From: Rhodobacteraceae bacterium UBA6213
Lineage (GTDB): Bacteria; Pseudomonadota; Alphaproteobacteria; Rhodobacterales; Rhodobacteraceae
Assembly (NCBI GenBank): GCA_002421605.1
Contig: DISJ01000012.1
Span: 90,063 to 154,062, forward strand
DNA: 64,000 bases
Reading direction: 5' to 3'
This document shows positions 45,380-53,618 of this stretch, piece by piece. The position numbers were made by a program, and so were the translations under genes. The first letter of the stretch is position 1. Each line of letters begins with the position of its first letter. The notes under the pieces are model-generated. The model worked only from the letters and a program-made list of their open reading frames with translations. It did no database searches and was not told the DNA's origin.

Positions 45380-46091
45380 CGAACACCTTCTTTTCGCTCA
45401 GCATGAGATCGCGGTCGATCAGCGCCGCAACGTCGCCCGGATGGTGAAAGACGCCGATCAGCGCCACCCCCGCCGCCTTCAACTCGGCAAGCCGCGCCAC
45501 CAGCGCGGCGCGCGCGCCGACATCGAGCGAGGCGGTCGGCTCGTCGAGCAGCAACAGCCGCGGCGGCTGGATCAGCGCGCGGGCAAGGTTGACCTTCTGC
45601 TGCTCGCCGCCGGAAAACGATGTGGGATAGGCGCGCCACAGATCGCGCTTGACGCCAAAGGCCGCCAGCCAGCGCTGCGCTTCGGCCAGCGCCGCGTCGC
45701 CCGCCATGCCGGCCCGACGCAAAGGCTCGGCCACGATGTCTTGCGCAGCGACACGCGGGCGCGCCACCAGAAACTGTGTGACAAAGCCGATCTCACGGCG
45801 CCGGAGCAACGCGATATCGACATCGGCGGCGCGCGCAAGGTCGATGCGGCCGCTCGCGTGGTTGAACCATATCTGCCCGACGTCGGGCAGATAGCTGCGG
45901 TAAAGCGTGCGCAGCAGTGTCGACTTGCCCACCCCGTTCGGGCCCCTCAGCAGCAGGAACTCGCCCGCCAGCAACCGAAAGCTGATGCCTTCAAAGGCGT
46001 GCAGGGTCTGGTCGAGGTGATGCATGCGAAAGCTTTTTGCCAAGCCTTCGACAGCCAGCACCTCGGCGTGCGGGGGGTCACAGTTTGGCAT
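45366..46091 (-). CDS. phnL: C-P lyase accessory ATPase PhnL (system 2)
   Basis: 241 residues. Walker A LRGPNGVGKST, signature FSGGEQQKVNLARAL, Walker B LLLLDEPTASLD, H-loop GVFHHPGD. ATG 46091 (MPNCDPPHAEVL) overlaps the phnK2 stop by 14 nt. ATPase residues are intact despite the altered PhnJ in the same operon. Confidence 0.92.
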   Translation of the reverse strand: MPNCDPPHAEVLAVEGLAKSFRMHHLDQTLHAFEGISFRLLAGEFLLLRGPNGVGKSTLLRTLYRSYLPDVGQIWFNHASGRIDLARAADVDIALLRRREIGFVTQFLVARPRVAAQDIVAEPLRRAGMAGDAALAEAQRWLAAFGVKRDLWRAYPTSFSGGEQQKVNLARALIQPPRLLLLDEPTASLDVGARAALVARLAELKAAGVALIGVFHHPGDVAALIDRDLMLSEKKVFDVAV

Positions 46092-46878
46092 GCACAAGCT
46101 CCTGCGTGTAGGGGTGCTGCGGGTCTTGAAACACCTGATCGACCAGCCCTTCCTCGACCACGCGGCCATGGCGCATCACCACCACGCGGTCGGCCATGGT
46201 GCGAATCACGCCCAGATCGTGGCTGACGATCACCATGGTGATGCGCCGGTCGCGCTGCAGCCGCTTCAATGTATCGAGCACCAGTGCCTGCACGCTGACG
46301 TCAAGCCCGGTGGTCGGCTCGTCCAGCAGCAGCAGCGCGGGTTCCAGCGCAATCGCCTTGGCCAGTTGCACGCGCTGCTGCATGCCGCCCGACAGATCGC
46401 GTGGCGGGTCATCGAGCCGCGACAGCGGAAACTCGGAAGCCTCAAGCGCCTCGCGCGCCCTGGCGCGCAACCGCGCAAAGCTGCGCTCGCCCGCGATCAG
46501 CAGCCGTTCGGCGACATTGCCCGACGAGGAATGCGCCATCAGCAGGCCGAGGTGCGGGTTCTGGTAGACGATGCCGATGGCGCGGGCGCAAAGCTGGCGG
46601 CGGGCAAAGCGGCCCAGCGCAAACAGGTTGCCGGGGCTTTCGGGCAGCGCCAGCCGGTAGTCGCCCGCGTCTGGCGTGTCTTCAAGGTTCAGCATCCGCA
46701 GCAATGTCGATTTGCCCGACCCGCTTTCGCCGACGATGCCCAGCACCTCGCCGGGCCACACCGTCAGCGCCACATCCTGCAAGGCGCGCACCGCGCCATA
46801 GCGGCGGCTGACACCGCTCAGGGTCAGCAACGGCGCGCCCGGCATCAGCACCGGGGCCAGCCTTTGCATCGCGCTCAT
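46078..46878 (-). CDS. phnK: C-P lyase complex ATPase PhnK (system 2)
   Basis: 266 residues. Walker A VGESGSGKST, signature DLSGGMQQRVQLAKAI, Walker B LLLLDEPTTGLD, H-loop VIVSHDLG. It overlaps phnJ2 by 4 nt. Because PhnK docks on PhnJ, its retention suggests that the altered PhnJ still assembles into a PhnGHIJK-type complex. Confidence 0.92.
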   Translation of the reverse strand: MSAMQRLAPVLMPGAPLLTLSGVSRRYGAVRALQDVALTVWPGEVLGIVGESGSGKSTLLRMLNLEDTPDAGDYRLALPESPGNLFALGRFARRQLCARAIGIVYQNPHLGLLMAHSSSGNVAERLLIAGERSFARLRARAREALEASEFPLSRLDDPPRDLSGGMQQRVQLAKAIALEPALLLLDEPTTGLDVSVQALVLDTLKRLQRDRRITMVIVSHDLGVIRTMADRVVVMRHGRVVEEGLVDQVFQDPQHPYTQELVHAKL

Positions 46879-47789
46879 GGCCTGAACTCCCCACCCTGAT
46901 ACCAGGTCGGTGCAATCTCCACCGTCTCGCCGCCCGCCCGCCGGATCGCCTTGATGCCCAGATTGCTGTCGGAGGTTTCATAGGCCGAACCGCCCGCCGC
47001 CTGCGGGATCTCGTTCATGAAATAGCCGCTGAGCCCTGAGCGGGCGCAGGTCAGCGCGGCGTGGTCCTCGACCTTGTAGGGCACATCGGAAAACGCCAGC
47101 GGCACCACCGAGGTGAAGGGCGGCACCGCGTAAAGCCGCTTTTCGCGCCCGGCACTGAGGATCGTCAGATGCTGCGCCATGTTCAGCTTCGGCACATCCC
47201 AGCGCGGGATCGGCGAGGGCGTCATGACATGGCGGCCGTTGACCATGCTGGGGTAAGCGGCACCCTGCATGATGCGTCCGGCGCGCACGATCTGTTCGTA
47301 AAGCACCAGCCACAGCCGCGCGTAATCGGCGTCGGCATGCATCTGCCGTGCAATCGACATGTTGGGTTGCACCGGGCGAAGTGGCTCGGGGTTGGGCACC
47401 TGCAGCACCAGCACCTGATCGGCGCGCAGCCGTTCCTCGGGCACCCGGTGGCGGCTTTGGATCAGGCTCGCTTCGGTGGTATCCCAGGTTTCCCGCGCGC
47501 CCGAGACACGCGTCAGAAAGCGGCGGATCGAGGCGGCATTGACGCTGTCATCGGCACCCTGATCGATTACCTTGATCACCGAGGTAGGGTTGACCAAGGT
47601 CAGCGTCACCTGCAACCCGCCGGTGCCCCAGCCGCGCGCGATCGGCACCTCGCGGCTGGCGTAGGGCATCTGGCAGCCGGGCACGGCGATTGCCTTGATC
47701 AGCTTGCGGCGCATCTCGCGCTTGGCCTCGGCATCGAGGAAGCCATAGGAAAAGGCGGCCCAGGGCCGGGTCAGATCGTGCAGGCTCAT
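46875..47789 (-). CDS. PhnJ-like protein lacking three of four catalytic cysteines (system 2)
   Basis: 304 residues, clearly homologous to PhnJ along its length: YGFLDAEAKREMRRKLIKAI, GWGTGGLQVT, VIDQGADDSVNAASIRRF, LIQSRHRVPE, GRHVMTPSPIPRWDVPKLN, LSAGREKRLYAVPPF. The radical-loop glycine is kept (G38, PGCQMPY). At the Fe-S/active-site positions it has C248, S251, T272 and G278 (TCARSG and YETSDSNLG) where PhnJ of system 1 has C240, C243, C265 and C271. It therefore cannot bind the usual cluster or use the active-site cysteine. The frame is intact and flanking residues (SD, AGG, E) are conserved, so these are substitutions, not frameshift noise. It starts at ATG 47789, coupled to phnI2. Role unknown. 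Confidence 0.9.
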   Translation of the reverse strand: MSLHDLTRPWAAFSYGFLDAEAKREMRRKLIKAIAVPGCQMPYASREVPIARGWGTGGLQVTLTLVNPTSVIKVIDQGADDSVNAASIRRFLTRVSGARETWDTTEASLIQSRHRVPEERLRADQVLVLQVPNPEPLRPVQPNMSIARQMHADADYARLWLVLYEQIVRAGRIMQGAAYPSMVNGRHVMTPSPIPRWDVPKLNMAQHLTILSAGREKRLYAVPPFTSVVPLAFSDVPYKVEDHAALTCARSGLSGYFMNEIPQAAGGSAYETSDSNLGIKAIRRAGGETVEIAPTWYQGGEFRP

Positions 47790-48859
47790 GCGGGCACCGT
47801 TTCGGTTTGGGAGTCGGCCTCTTCCCAGACCTCGGCCTTGGCATCGCGCAGGGCATCGAGCGCCGACTGGAAGGTGACGTAATGGGGCAGCTTGAAGTGG
47901 ATGCAAAATCCCGAAGCCTCGACCGGCTCGGTGTGGTAAAGCACGAACTCCTCCTCGACCGGCGACCCTTTGGGCGCTGCGGCGGCGTTCAGGTCTAGCG
48001 TCGCGGCGGCGATCACCTTGACCTCGTTCCAGCCGAAAGTGGCGGCAAAGCCCAGATCGAGCTGCCCGCCCTTGCCTTTTGTGGTGACCTCGGCCTGCGA
48101 CACCCGCACCCGGCCTGCAGAAAAACTGATGCCCGAGGGGTGGCGCACCATCACCTCGGCTTCGGCCAGCCGCAATTCGTTGACCGTGGGGTGGGCGTTG
48201 CCATAGCCGCGCATCGCCGCGTAGCCCAAGGCCAGCACTCCACCGGTATCGGCGCGTGCCAGCGATTGCAGCGCATGCGCGCGGGTGGCGGGAAACAGCA
48301 AGGGCTGGCGCGTGATGTCAGGAATATCCTCAGGCGCCACCTCGGCGCGCAGCACATTGGCCACCAGCCCCTCGACGCGCTGCCACGCGGCAAGGCTGGG
48401 TTGGCGCGCCGGGGCTGGCTGACTGGCGGGTTCGACCGGAACGGGGGCAAGGCTTTCGCCCTGCAGCACCGAAGTGGCCAGCAAACGATGCGCATGGTCG
48501 AGCGTCGGCCCAAGGATCTGCCCGCCCGGAATATCCTTGAACGCCGCCGAAATCCGGCGATGCGTGAACAAGGTTTCCTGCGTGACCGGCGTGGCTATAC
48601 CCAGCCGGGGCTGCGTGCTGCGCCAGGCGCGCAACAGCAGCACCGCTTCGTAAAGATCACCCCCCGCCTGGGCCAGCGCCAGCGCCGCCATATCTGGGTC
48701 GTAAAGCGAGGCCTCGCCCATCACCCGGTCCAAGAGCCACGGCAGCGACTGTCGGATACCTGCCACCCGTTTCGCGTCGATCTCGCCCAGAGGCTCGCGG
48801 TAAAGCCGCTCGGCCTGCTCGATAGCGCGTTCGCCGCCCCGTGCCGCAACATAAGCCAT
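47786..48859 (-). CDS. phnI: C-P lyase core subunit PhnI (system 2)
   Basis: 357 residues. The zinc pair H321 and H326 is kept (FCIHFKLPHYVTFQ). N-terminus MAYVAARGGERAIEQ, then EASLYDPDMAALALAQ, ISAAFKDIPGGQILGPTLDH and ALGYAAMRGYGNAHPT are canonical. It overlaps phnH2 by 1 nt and phnJ2 by 4 nt. Retention of the zinc site means the nucleosidase/ribosyl-transfer half of the pathway may still work. Confidence 0.92.
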   Translation of the reverse strand: MAYVAARGGERAIEQAERLYREPLGEIDAKRVAGIRQSLPWLLDRVMGEASLYDPDMAALALAQAGGDLYEAVLLLRAWRSTQPRLGIATPVTQETLFTHRRISAAFKDIPGGQILGPTLDHAHRLLATSVLQGESLAPVPVEPASQPAPARQPSLAAWQRVEGLVANVLRAEVAPEDIPDITRQPLLFPATRAHALQSLARADTGGVLALGYAAMRGYGNAHPTVNELRLAEAEVMVRHPSGISFSAGRVRVSQAEVTTKGKGGQLDLGFAATFGWNEVKVIAAATLDLNAAAAPKGSPVEEEFVLYHTEPVEASGFCIHFKLPHYVTFQSALDALRDAKAEVWEEADSQTETVPA

Positions 48860-49392
48860 CAGATTACCTCCACCCGGCTCGACCGCGGCACTGCCAGCAG
48901 CCGCGCGCCATCGACCAGCACCACCTCGACGCCCTCGGGATAGGCGCAGCGCGCCGCCCTGAGCGCCCAGAACCCTTCAGGCAAACCGCCGACCTGCACC
49001 TCGGTTTGCGTTTCGATGCCCGCCCCGCTCAGCATCAGCCGCTGCCCCGCGCCAATCCGCGCCGCCAGCACCAGCGTGGCGCCCACGTCGGGGTAAAGCG
49101 CCGAACCCGCGGGCAGTGCCGCAAGCGTGGCCATCGCCCCCGCGGCATCACGCACAAAGGCGTGGTCGGCCACGGGCGCCGGCACCAGCGCCGCCCCGGT
49201 CTCGGCCGCCAGCCGCGCCAGCGCCGGGTCATCGGTCATCACCCGGCATTCGCCGTCGATCAGCGCCAGCACAAGGTCGGCCATGCCGCCCGGCAGCATG
49301 CGGACTTCGCCGGGTCGGGCCATCGCCCACATCAAGGCATCAAAGGCGGCGTTGTCGCGCTGCTCAGCGGCATCGGGGGTGGGGGCAAGCAT
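48859..49392 (-). CDS. phnH: C-P lyase core subunit PhnH (system 2)
   Basis: 177 residues: DNAAFDALMWAMARPGEVRM, then ALYPDVGATLVLAARIG, GAGIETQTEVQVGGLPEGFW and YPEGVEVVLVDGARLLAVPR. ATG 49392 overlaps the phnG2 TGA (TGATG); an open frame extending to 49644 lies out of frame over phnG2 and is not used. Standard PhnH length. Confidence 0.9.
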   Translation of the reverse strand: MLAPTPDAAEQRDNAAFDALMWAMARPGEVRMLPGGMADLVLALIDGECRVMTDDPALARLAAETGAALVPAPVADHAFVRDAAGAMATLAALPAGSALYPDVGATLVLAARIGAGQRLMLSGAGIETQTEVQVGGLPEGFWALRAARCAYPEGVEVVLVDGARLLAVPRSSRVEVI

Positions 49393-49814
49393 CAGAAGGT
49401 CTCCATCTCGACGCGGGTGGCTTCGATGCGGCAGAGCGTTGCACGGTCTTCGGCGGCGTGGCGGGCGGCCTCGTCGGCGGCAAATGCTGCCGTTTCCGGC
49501 AAACCCGCGGCATCGGCGGCATCGAGCAGCGCCATCGCCATCGCATGGGCAAGATCGCGCCCGGTTACCATGCCGTAGCCCTCGGCGCCCCGAGCGCGAA
49601 TACGCGCTTCGGCCACCAGCACCTCGCCCATAAAGAAATCGCACCCCTTCACCGTGTCGCGCAAAGGCAGCATTACCAGCCCGCTGCGCGACTGCACCAC
49701 CTCGACCGGTTGAAGCTGCGGCAGCAACGCCTCGGCGGCGGTCTTGATGCGTGCAGCGTCGGCACGCGCCAGAGTGCTCAGAAAATGCGAGCGGGATTCG
49801 GAAAGGTCACGCAT
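49392..49814 (-). CDS. phnG: C-P lyase core subunit PhnG (system 2)
   Basis: 140 residues: LVMLPLRDTVKGCDFFMGEV, then LVAEARIRARGAEGYGMVTG and RDLAHAMAMALLDAADAAG, the conserved PhnG block. ATG 49814 overlaps the 3' end of the phnF-like gene by 8 nt, so all genes from 50527 to 44210 form one coupled operon. Confidence 0.92.
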   Translation of the reverse strand: MRDLSESRSHFLSTLARADAARIKTAAEALLPQLQPVEVVQSRSGLVMLPLRDTVKGCDFFMGEVLVAEARIRARGAEGYGMVTGRDLAHAMAMALLDAADAAGLPETAAFAADEAARHAAEDRATLCRIEATRVEMETF

Positions 49815-50527
49815 CGGGCATCTCCATACCGGGGCAATCGAGGCTGAACTGCACCCGTGCCGCCGCCCAGACCGCCTCGCAATAGCCGATCACCTCGCCT
49901 GCCGGGGTGACATCGGTCTTGGTCAGCACCAGCACCGGCAGGTCGGGATGCTGGCGCAGCAACCGCGCCTCCTCGGGCTCGCCGCGGCGGGCGAAAATGG
50001 TGGTGCGCTTGCGCAGGTAATCGTCAATGCCAGTCGCGCGGAAAACCTCGGTGATCGAAACTCCCGCTGCGCGTTGCCCGGGCAGGTCAGCAAACCGCGC
50101 CGCCGGGTGAAAGGACAGGCCGCACCCCGTCGGCATAGCCGCGCCGCAGCAGCCGGTGCACCGGCCCACCTTCGGCCAGCCCGAGCGCCAGCGCCACATG
50201 CGCAGGTGCGGGCAGCGTGTCGGCGGCAAGCTGCTCGCCCGCGGGGTGCAGACCTTGCGCCAGCAGGTTCTGGCGAAACCGCGTGCGCTGGCCGATCGCA
50301 TACTGCACCCTGGGTATGGCTTCGACAAAGGTGCCGCGCCCCTGCACCACCACCAGCTTACCCTCGATCGCAAGCGTCTGAACCGCGCGGCGCACCGAAT
50401 GCCGCCCGGCCGAAAACCTGCGGCAGAGCGCGGGTTCAGGCGGCAGCTGCGCGCCCGGCGCAAGGGCGCCACTAGCGATCTCGCAGGCAATGCCATCGCG
50501 GATCAGCTTCCAGTTCTCGCGCCCCAT
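49807..50527 (-). pseudogene. GntR/HutC-family PhnF-like regulator, single frameshift (system 2)
   Basis: From ATG 50527: winged HTH (WKLIRDGIACEIASGALAPG, PPEPALCRRFSAGRHSVRRA, GRGTFVEAIP) and the start of a UTRA domain. Near 50118-50125 an extra base (within GTGCGGCCTG) shifts the frame; the second frame continues LSFHPAARFADLPGQRAAGV to the normal end at 49807. Removing one base gives 239 residues. As read, the protein stops after 146 residues, keeping the DNA-binding domain but losing most of the ligand domain. It leads the system 2 operon, and an inverted repeat at 50538-50561 is a likely operator. Confidence 0.75.
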
Positions 50528-50537
50528 GGTAGCCCCC

Positions 50538-50561
50538 AGTCATCCGAACGACTCGATGACT
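50538..50561. promoter_or_regulatory. Inverted repeat upstream of phn system 2 operon
   Basis: AGTCATC, 10 nt, GATGACT, ending 10 nt before the regulator's ATG at 50527. Size and position suit a GntR-family operator for autoregulation of phnF-G-H-I-J-K-L-M. Confidence 0.55.
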
Positions 50562-50638
50562 ATCGGCACCTTGCGACAGAGTCGTGACCGTGCCGCAACC
50601 GTTGCACGACAACGCGCGCGCCCGGCACCCATCCCGGG

Positions 50639-50656
50639 CCGTCACCAAACCATCAC
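50639..50656 (+). promoter_or_regulatory. Pho-box-like pair reading away from phn system 2
   Basis: CCGTCAC, 4 nt, CCATCAC on the plus strand, 11-bp period. It faces the small gene at 50688, not the phn operon. Two mismatched units only, so chance is possible. Confidence 0.3.
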
Positions 50657-50687
50657 CATCAGGGGCTAGCACAGGCGCAGGTGACAC

Positions 50688-50816
50688 ATGCTACAGATGA
50701 ACGACGCCCCTATCGCCGAGCAGATCGATGCGAAGCTTCGCGCGACGTTGCCCGAGATTGCCCGCATTGCGCGCGCCAGCGTTGCCGATGGCCGCCTTCG
50801 TGGCCATGCGCTCTGA
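50688..50816 (+). CDS. Small protein, possibly the C-terminal remnant of a phage tape-measure gene
   Basis: 42 residues from ATG 50688: MNDAPIAEQIDAKLRATLPE then IARIARASVADGRLRGHAL. It looks like the helical end of a tail tape-measure protein, lies just before two tail genes, and marks the left edge of the prophage remnant. An ordinary small gene is the alternative. Confidence 0.4.
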   Translation: MLQMNDAPIAEQIDAKLRATLPEIARIARASVADGRLRGHAL

Positions 50817-50831
50817 GCGAAAGCACCTGCA

Positions 50832-51425
50832 ATGATCCCCGAACTGCCCCTGACCCTGATCGCCAGCCTCGAGCGGCGGCTCATCACCGCCACCTCGCTC
50901 GCCACCTCGCCCTTCACCGGGTCAGCGCAGTTGCAGGACTGGGGCGGCGAATGGTGGGAGTATCAGATCGAGATGGCGCAGAGCCGGGGTCGTTATGGCC
51001 GCCGGTTGGCGGCGTTCTTCGCGCAACTGGGCGGCCCGCGCGGGCGGTTCCTGTTCCGCGATCCATCCATCGCGCAGAGCCTCGGCGCGGGCGAGCCCTT
51101 GGTTGATGGTGCCGGGCAGTCGGGCAAAGTGCTTGCGACGCGCGGCTGGGTGGCGAATGAACCGGCGCTCTTGGCAGGCGATTTTTTGTCGCTCGGGGCG
51201 GATAGTGCGACGCGGCTTTATCAGGTCACCGCCGATGCCATTGCCGATGCAGAGGGGCGCGCCACGCTGAACCTTGTGCCGCGGCTGCGCGCATCCCCTG
51301 CCGACAGCGCGCCGCTTGAGGTCACCGCCCCCGTCGTGCTCTTGCGCCTCGCCGCCCCGGTGCCCGCCCGGATCGGTCGCGTCGAAAGCTACCGTTTCTC
51401 CTTCACCGCCCGCGAGGCGCTATGA
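50832..51425 (+). CDS. Phage tail protein
   Basis: 197 residues. LIASLERRLITATSLATSPF, then WGGEWWEYQIEMAQSRGRYG and RRLAAFFAQLGGPRGRFLFR look like the DUF2460-type baseplate/tail proteins of Rhodobacterales siphophages (W-rich 'WxxxxxM' block followed by an RFLFRDP-like motif). It overlaps the next tail gene by 4 nt. Intact reading frame. The precise tail role is not known. Confidence 0.7.
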   Translation: MIPELPLTLIASLERRLITATSLATSPFTGSAQLQDWGGEWWEYQIEMAQSRGRYGRRLAAFFAQLGGPRGRFLFRDPSIAQSLGAGEPLVDGAGQSGKVLATRGWVANEPALLAGDFLSLGADSATRLYQVTADAIADAEGRATLNLVPRLRASPADSAPLEVTAPVVLLRLAAPVPARIGRVESYRFSFTAREAL

Positions 51426-51982
51426 GCCGCGATCTAAGCCCCGCCTTTGCCGCAGCCCTTGCCGAGGCAGACCTGCGCCCGGCGCTCTTCTTCGAGGGCC
51501 AATTCGCTTCCGGTTGGCTCAGGCTCTGGACCGGGCTTGGCGAGATCGGCTGGAATGGCACGCTCTGGGCCGGGGCGGGCTCGCTCCTTGCTGTCAGCAG
51601 CATCGACGAGCGCGGCGAGGTGGTGGCCTCGGGCACCACGATCTCGCTCTCGGGCGTGCCGCTCGACATGGTGCAATTGGCCATCGCCGAAACCCGCCAG
51701 GGCCTGCCCGGCCGGATCTGGCTGGCACTTCGCGCCGCCGACGGCAGCAGCATCGCCGACCCCGTCCAGGCCTTTTCGGGCCGTCTCGATGTGCCGCAGA
51801 TCACCGACGACGCCGCGACCTGCACCATAACCTTGAGCTACGAGAGCCGCCTGATCGACCTCACCACCCCGCGCAGCTGGCGCTACACCCACGAGAGCCA
51901 GCAGGCGCTGCATCCGGGCGACCGGGGCTTCGAGTATGTCACCGCGATTCAGGACAAGGAGGTGACCTGGGGGCGGGGGTGA
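51422..51982 (+). CDS. Phage tail/baseplate protein
   Basis: 186 residues beginning MSRDLSPAFAAALAEADLRP, with LRLWTGLGEIGWNGTLWAGA and TCTITLSYESRLIDLTTPRS, ending in DKEVTWGRG. This pattern is common in tail clusters of Rhodobacterales prophages, next to the NlpC-like and tip proteins. It overlaps the previous gene by 4 nt. The following phage genes resume only at 55196, after two non-phage genes. Confidence 0.7.
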   Translation: MSRDLSPAFAAALAEADLRPALFFEGQFASGWLRLWTGLGEIGWNGTLWAGAGSLLAVSSIDERGEVVASGTTISLSGVPLDMVQLAIAETRQGLPGRIWLALRAADGSSIADPVQAFSGRLDVPQITDDAATCTITLSYESRLIDLTTPRSWRYTHESQQALHPGDRGFEYVTAIQDKEVTWGRG

Positions 51983-52181
51983 CGGGGGGGCATCAAAAGA
52001 AAACACGATGCTGGTGCAGCGCCGCGCCACCGGCACGGCATAAGCGCTTCGTGCAAAACCGAGTGGATTATGCTATCATCGCTCAGCCAGTTTCTGCCGC
52101 GGTCAGTTCTTCCTTTTGATACGCGGCAGCCGACAGACTTTCGGGATTCGAGCGTGATGCTCTGCTTGGGGAGTTCTGGAC

Positions 52182-53561
52182 ATGAAGGCATATCGAACAC
52201 TGCCGATCTTGCTTGCAGCCGCGATGCTGTGTTCCGCAGCGACTGCCGAGGTCAGGAGCAATACCTATTCGCTGTCGAGCGGGATCACGGTTCCCGCTGG
52301 CCAACTGGAGGCGGTGGGCAGGTTGCCCGGCTGTTCTGCCACGCTGATCGCCGAGGAGCTGGTACTGACCGCCGCGCACTGCGTCTGCCCAAACGACATC
52401 AACGCGCTGAACTGCGCCGCCCGCACCACCTTTACCCTTACCGACGTCAGGCCGGTCGACAACCCCGCGACCGCAACGGATGAATCGCAAAGCCGCAAGG
52501 ATATTGCGATTGCGGGCAGCGTGATCGTGCATCCCAACTTTGCCGCTCTGGGCTGGTTGCGCAGCGATTATGCGCTGGTCGTTCTCGATCAGCCGGTCTG
52601 GAGCGTTGCCAAAGGCATCCAGCCGATCGTGCTGGCCGACCCCGCGCATGCCGTTCGGGCGGGCGATATGGTGACGCTGGTTGGCTACGGCGCGACCGGC
52701 GCCAATTGCGCCAGTGCGCCGCTGGGCAAGCTGCAACTGGCGCTGCGGGTGTCCGAAGTCGTGCCGGATGCGATCCGCTTCAATCATCTGGGCGATGTTG
52801 CCTGCCCCGGCGATTCCGGCGGCCCGGCGCTGAATGCCTCGGGCTGGCTGGTCGGGGTCGCTTCATGGAGCGACAGCAATGGCGAAAGCACCTACCGCCC
52901 CGCCTGGGAGGTATTCGGCTGGATCAGCGGCATCCGCGCCACCACCAATCCGGGGCCGAGCGAGGGCAGCATGGTTTTTGGCGGTTCCAGCCGCGACCTC
53001 GATGCCTACCGCCCGGCGCAACCCTACACGCTGAAATCCGGCGCCAATGACGTGGCAGGCATCGGTATCGCCGGGTCGGACGATGTTGTTTACGCGTGGT
53101 ATCTGGACGGCACCGTTTCGGCAGGCGACACCGGCAACCTGACCTCGCGGCGCGCGCCCTATGCCTATACGCTGCCGCCCGGCAAGACGCCTTCTGACAT
53201 CGTCGACATGGACATTGCTGGGTCTGACGACCACGTGTTTGCCTGGTATCGCGACGGCACGGTCAGCAGCGGCACCTCTTCGGATCTCGATGCCTACCGC
53301 GCCCCTCAGCCCTATACGCTGCCGCCGGGCAAGACGGTCGCCGACATCGTCGGCATCGGCATCGCCGGGTCTAACGACCGTGTCTATGTCTGGTATGCCG
53401 ATGGCACGGTCAGCAGCGGTAGCAGCCGCGACCTCGACGCCTTCACGCCTCCGCAACCGGTCGCGATGCCGCCCGAACGCAACGCCGGGCAGATCATGGC
53501 AATTGCGATCGCCGGATCGGACGACCACGTCTACACCTGGTTCAAACCTTATCTGCGATGA
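52182..53561 (+). CDS. Secreted trypsin-like serine protease with C-terminal 49-residue repeats
   Basis: 459 residues. Signal peptide 1-22 (LLAAAMLCSAATA). Chymotrypsin-fold domain at about 33-255 with H66 (LVLTAAHC), D129 (RSDYALVVLD) and S212 (CPGDSGGPA), so an active protease is expected. From about residue 265 four units with IAGSDD/IAGSND and VYAWYxDGTVSSG motifs repeat every 49 residues; this region may be a beta-propeller or binding module. GGGAG lies upstream of ATG 52182. The next gene, 57 nt downstream, has the same repeat array. Both sit inside a decayed phage tail cluster. Confidence 0.85.
   Translation: MKAYRTLPILLAAAMLCSAATAEVRSNTYSLSSGITVPAGQLEAVGRLPGCSATLIAEELVLTAAHCVCPNDINALNCAARTTFTLTDVRPVDNPATATDESQSRKDIAIAGSVIVHPNFAALGWLRSDYALVVLDQPVWSVAKGIQPIVLADPAHAVRAGDMVTLVGYGATGANCASAPLGKLQLALRVSEVVPDAIRFNHLGDVACPGDSGGPALNASGWLVGVASWSDSNGESTYRPAWEVFGWISGIRATTNPGPSEGSMVFGGSSRDLDAYRPAQPYTLKSGANDVAGIGIAGSDDVVYAWYLDGTVSAGDTGNLTSRRAPYAYTLPPGKTPSDIVDMDIAGSDDHVFAWYRDGTVSSGTSSDLDAYRAPQPYTLPPGKTVADIVGIGIAGSNDRVYVWYADGTVSSGSSRDLDAFTPPQPVAMPPERNAGQIMAIAIAGSDDHVYTWFKPYLR
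52974..53558 (+). repeat. 49-residue repeat array of the protease
   Basis: Four units of about 147 bp. Each contains IAGS(D/N)D, (V/F)YxWYxDGTVSSG, DLDxYRAPxPY and LPPGKTxxDIV. The last unit diverges (MPPERNAGQIM, VYTWFKPYLR). Confidence 0.85.
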
Positions 53562-53618
53562 GACCGGAAAGGCGTGGGGCGGACCGGGGCACGGCGTCTG
53601 GCCAAAAAGGAGGGTCGA

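Noticed and set aside
46975..47051. Loss of PhnJ2 cysteines as a frameshift artefact
   Set aside because: The frame is continuous; residues between and beside the lost cysteines (NE, AGG, SD, IK) align with normal PhnJ, and the downstream frame leads correctly into the overlap with phnK2.
50620..50639. GCCCGG/CCGGGC inverted repeat as a terminator or attachment site
   Set aside because: Six-base GC arms are expected by chance in DNA this GC-rich, there is no T-tract, and no second copy was seen.
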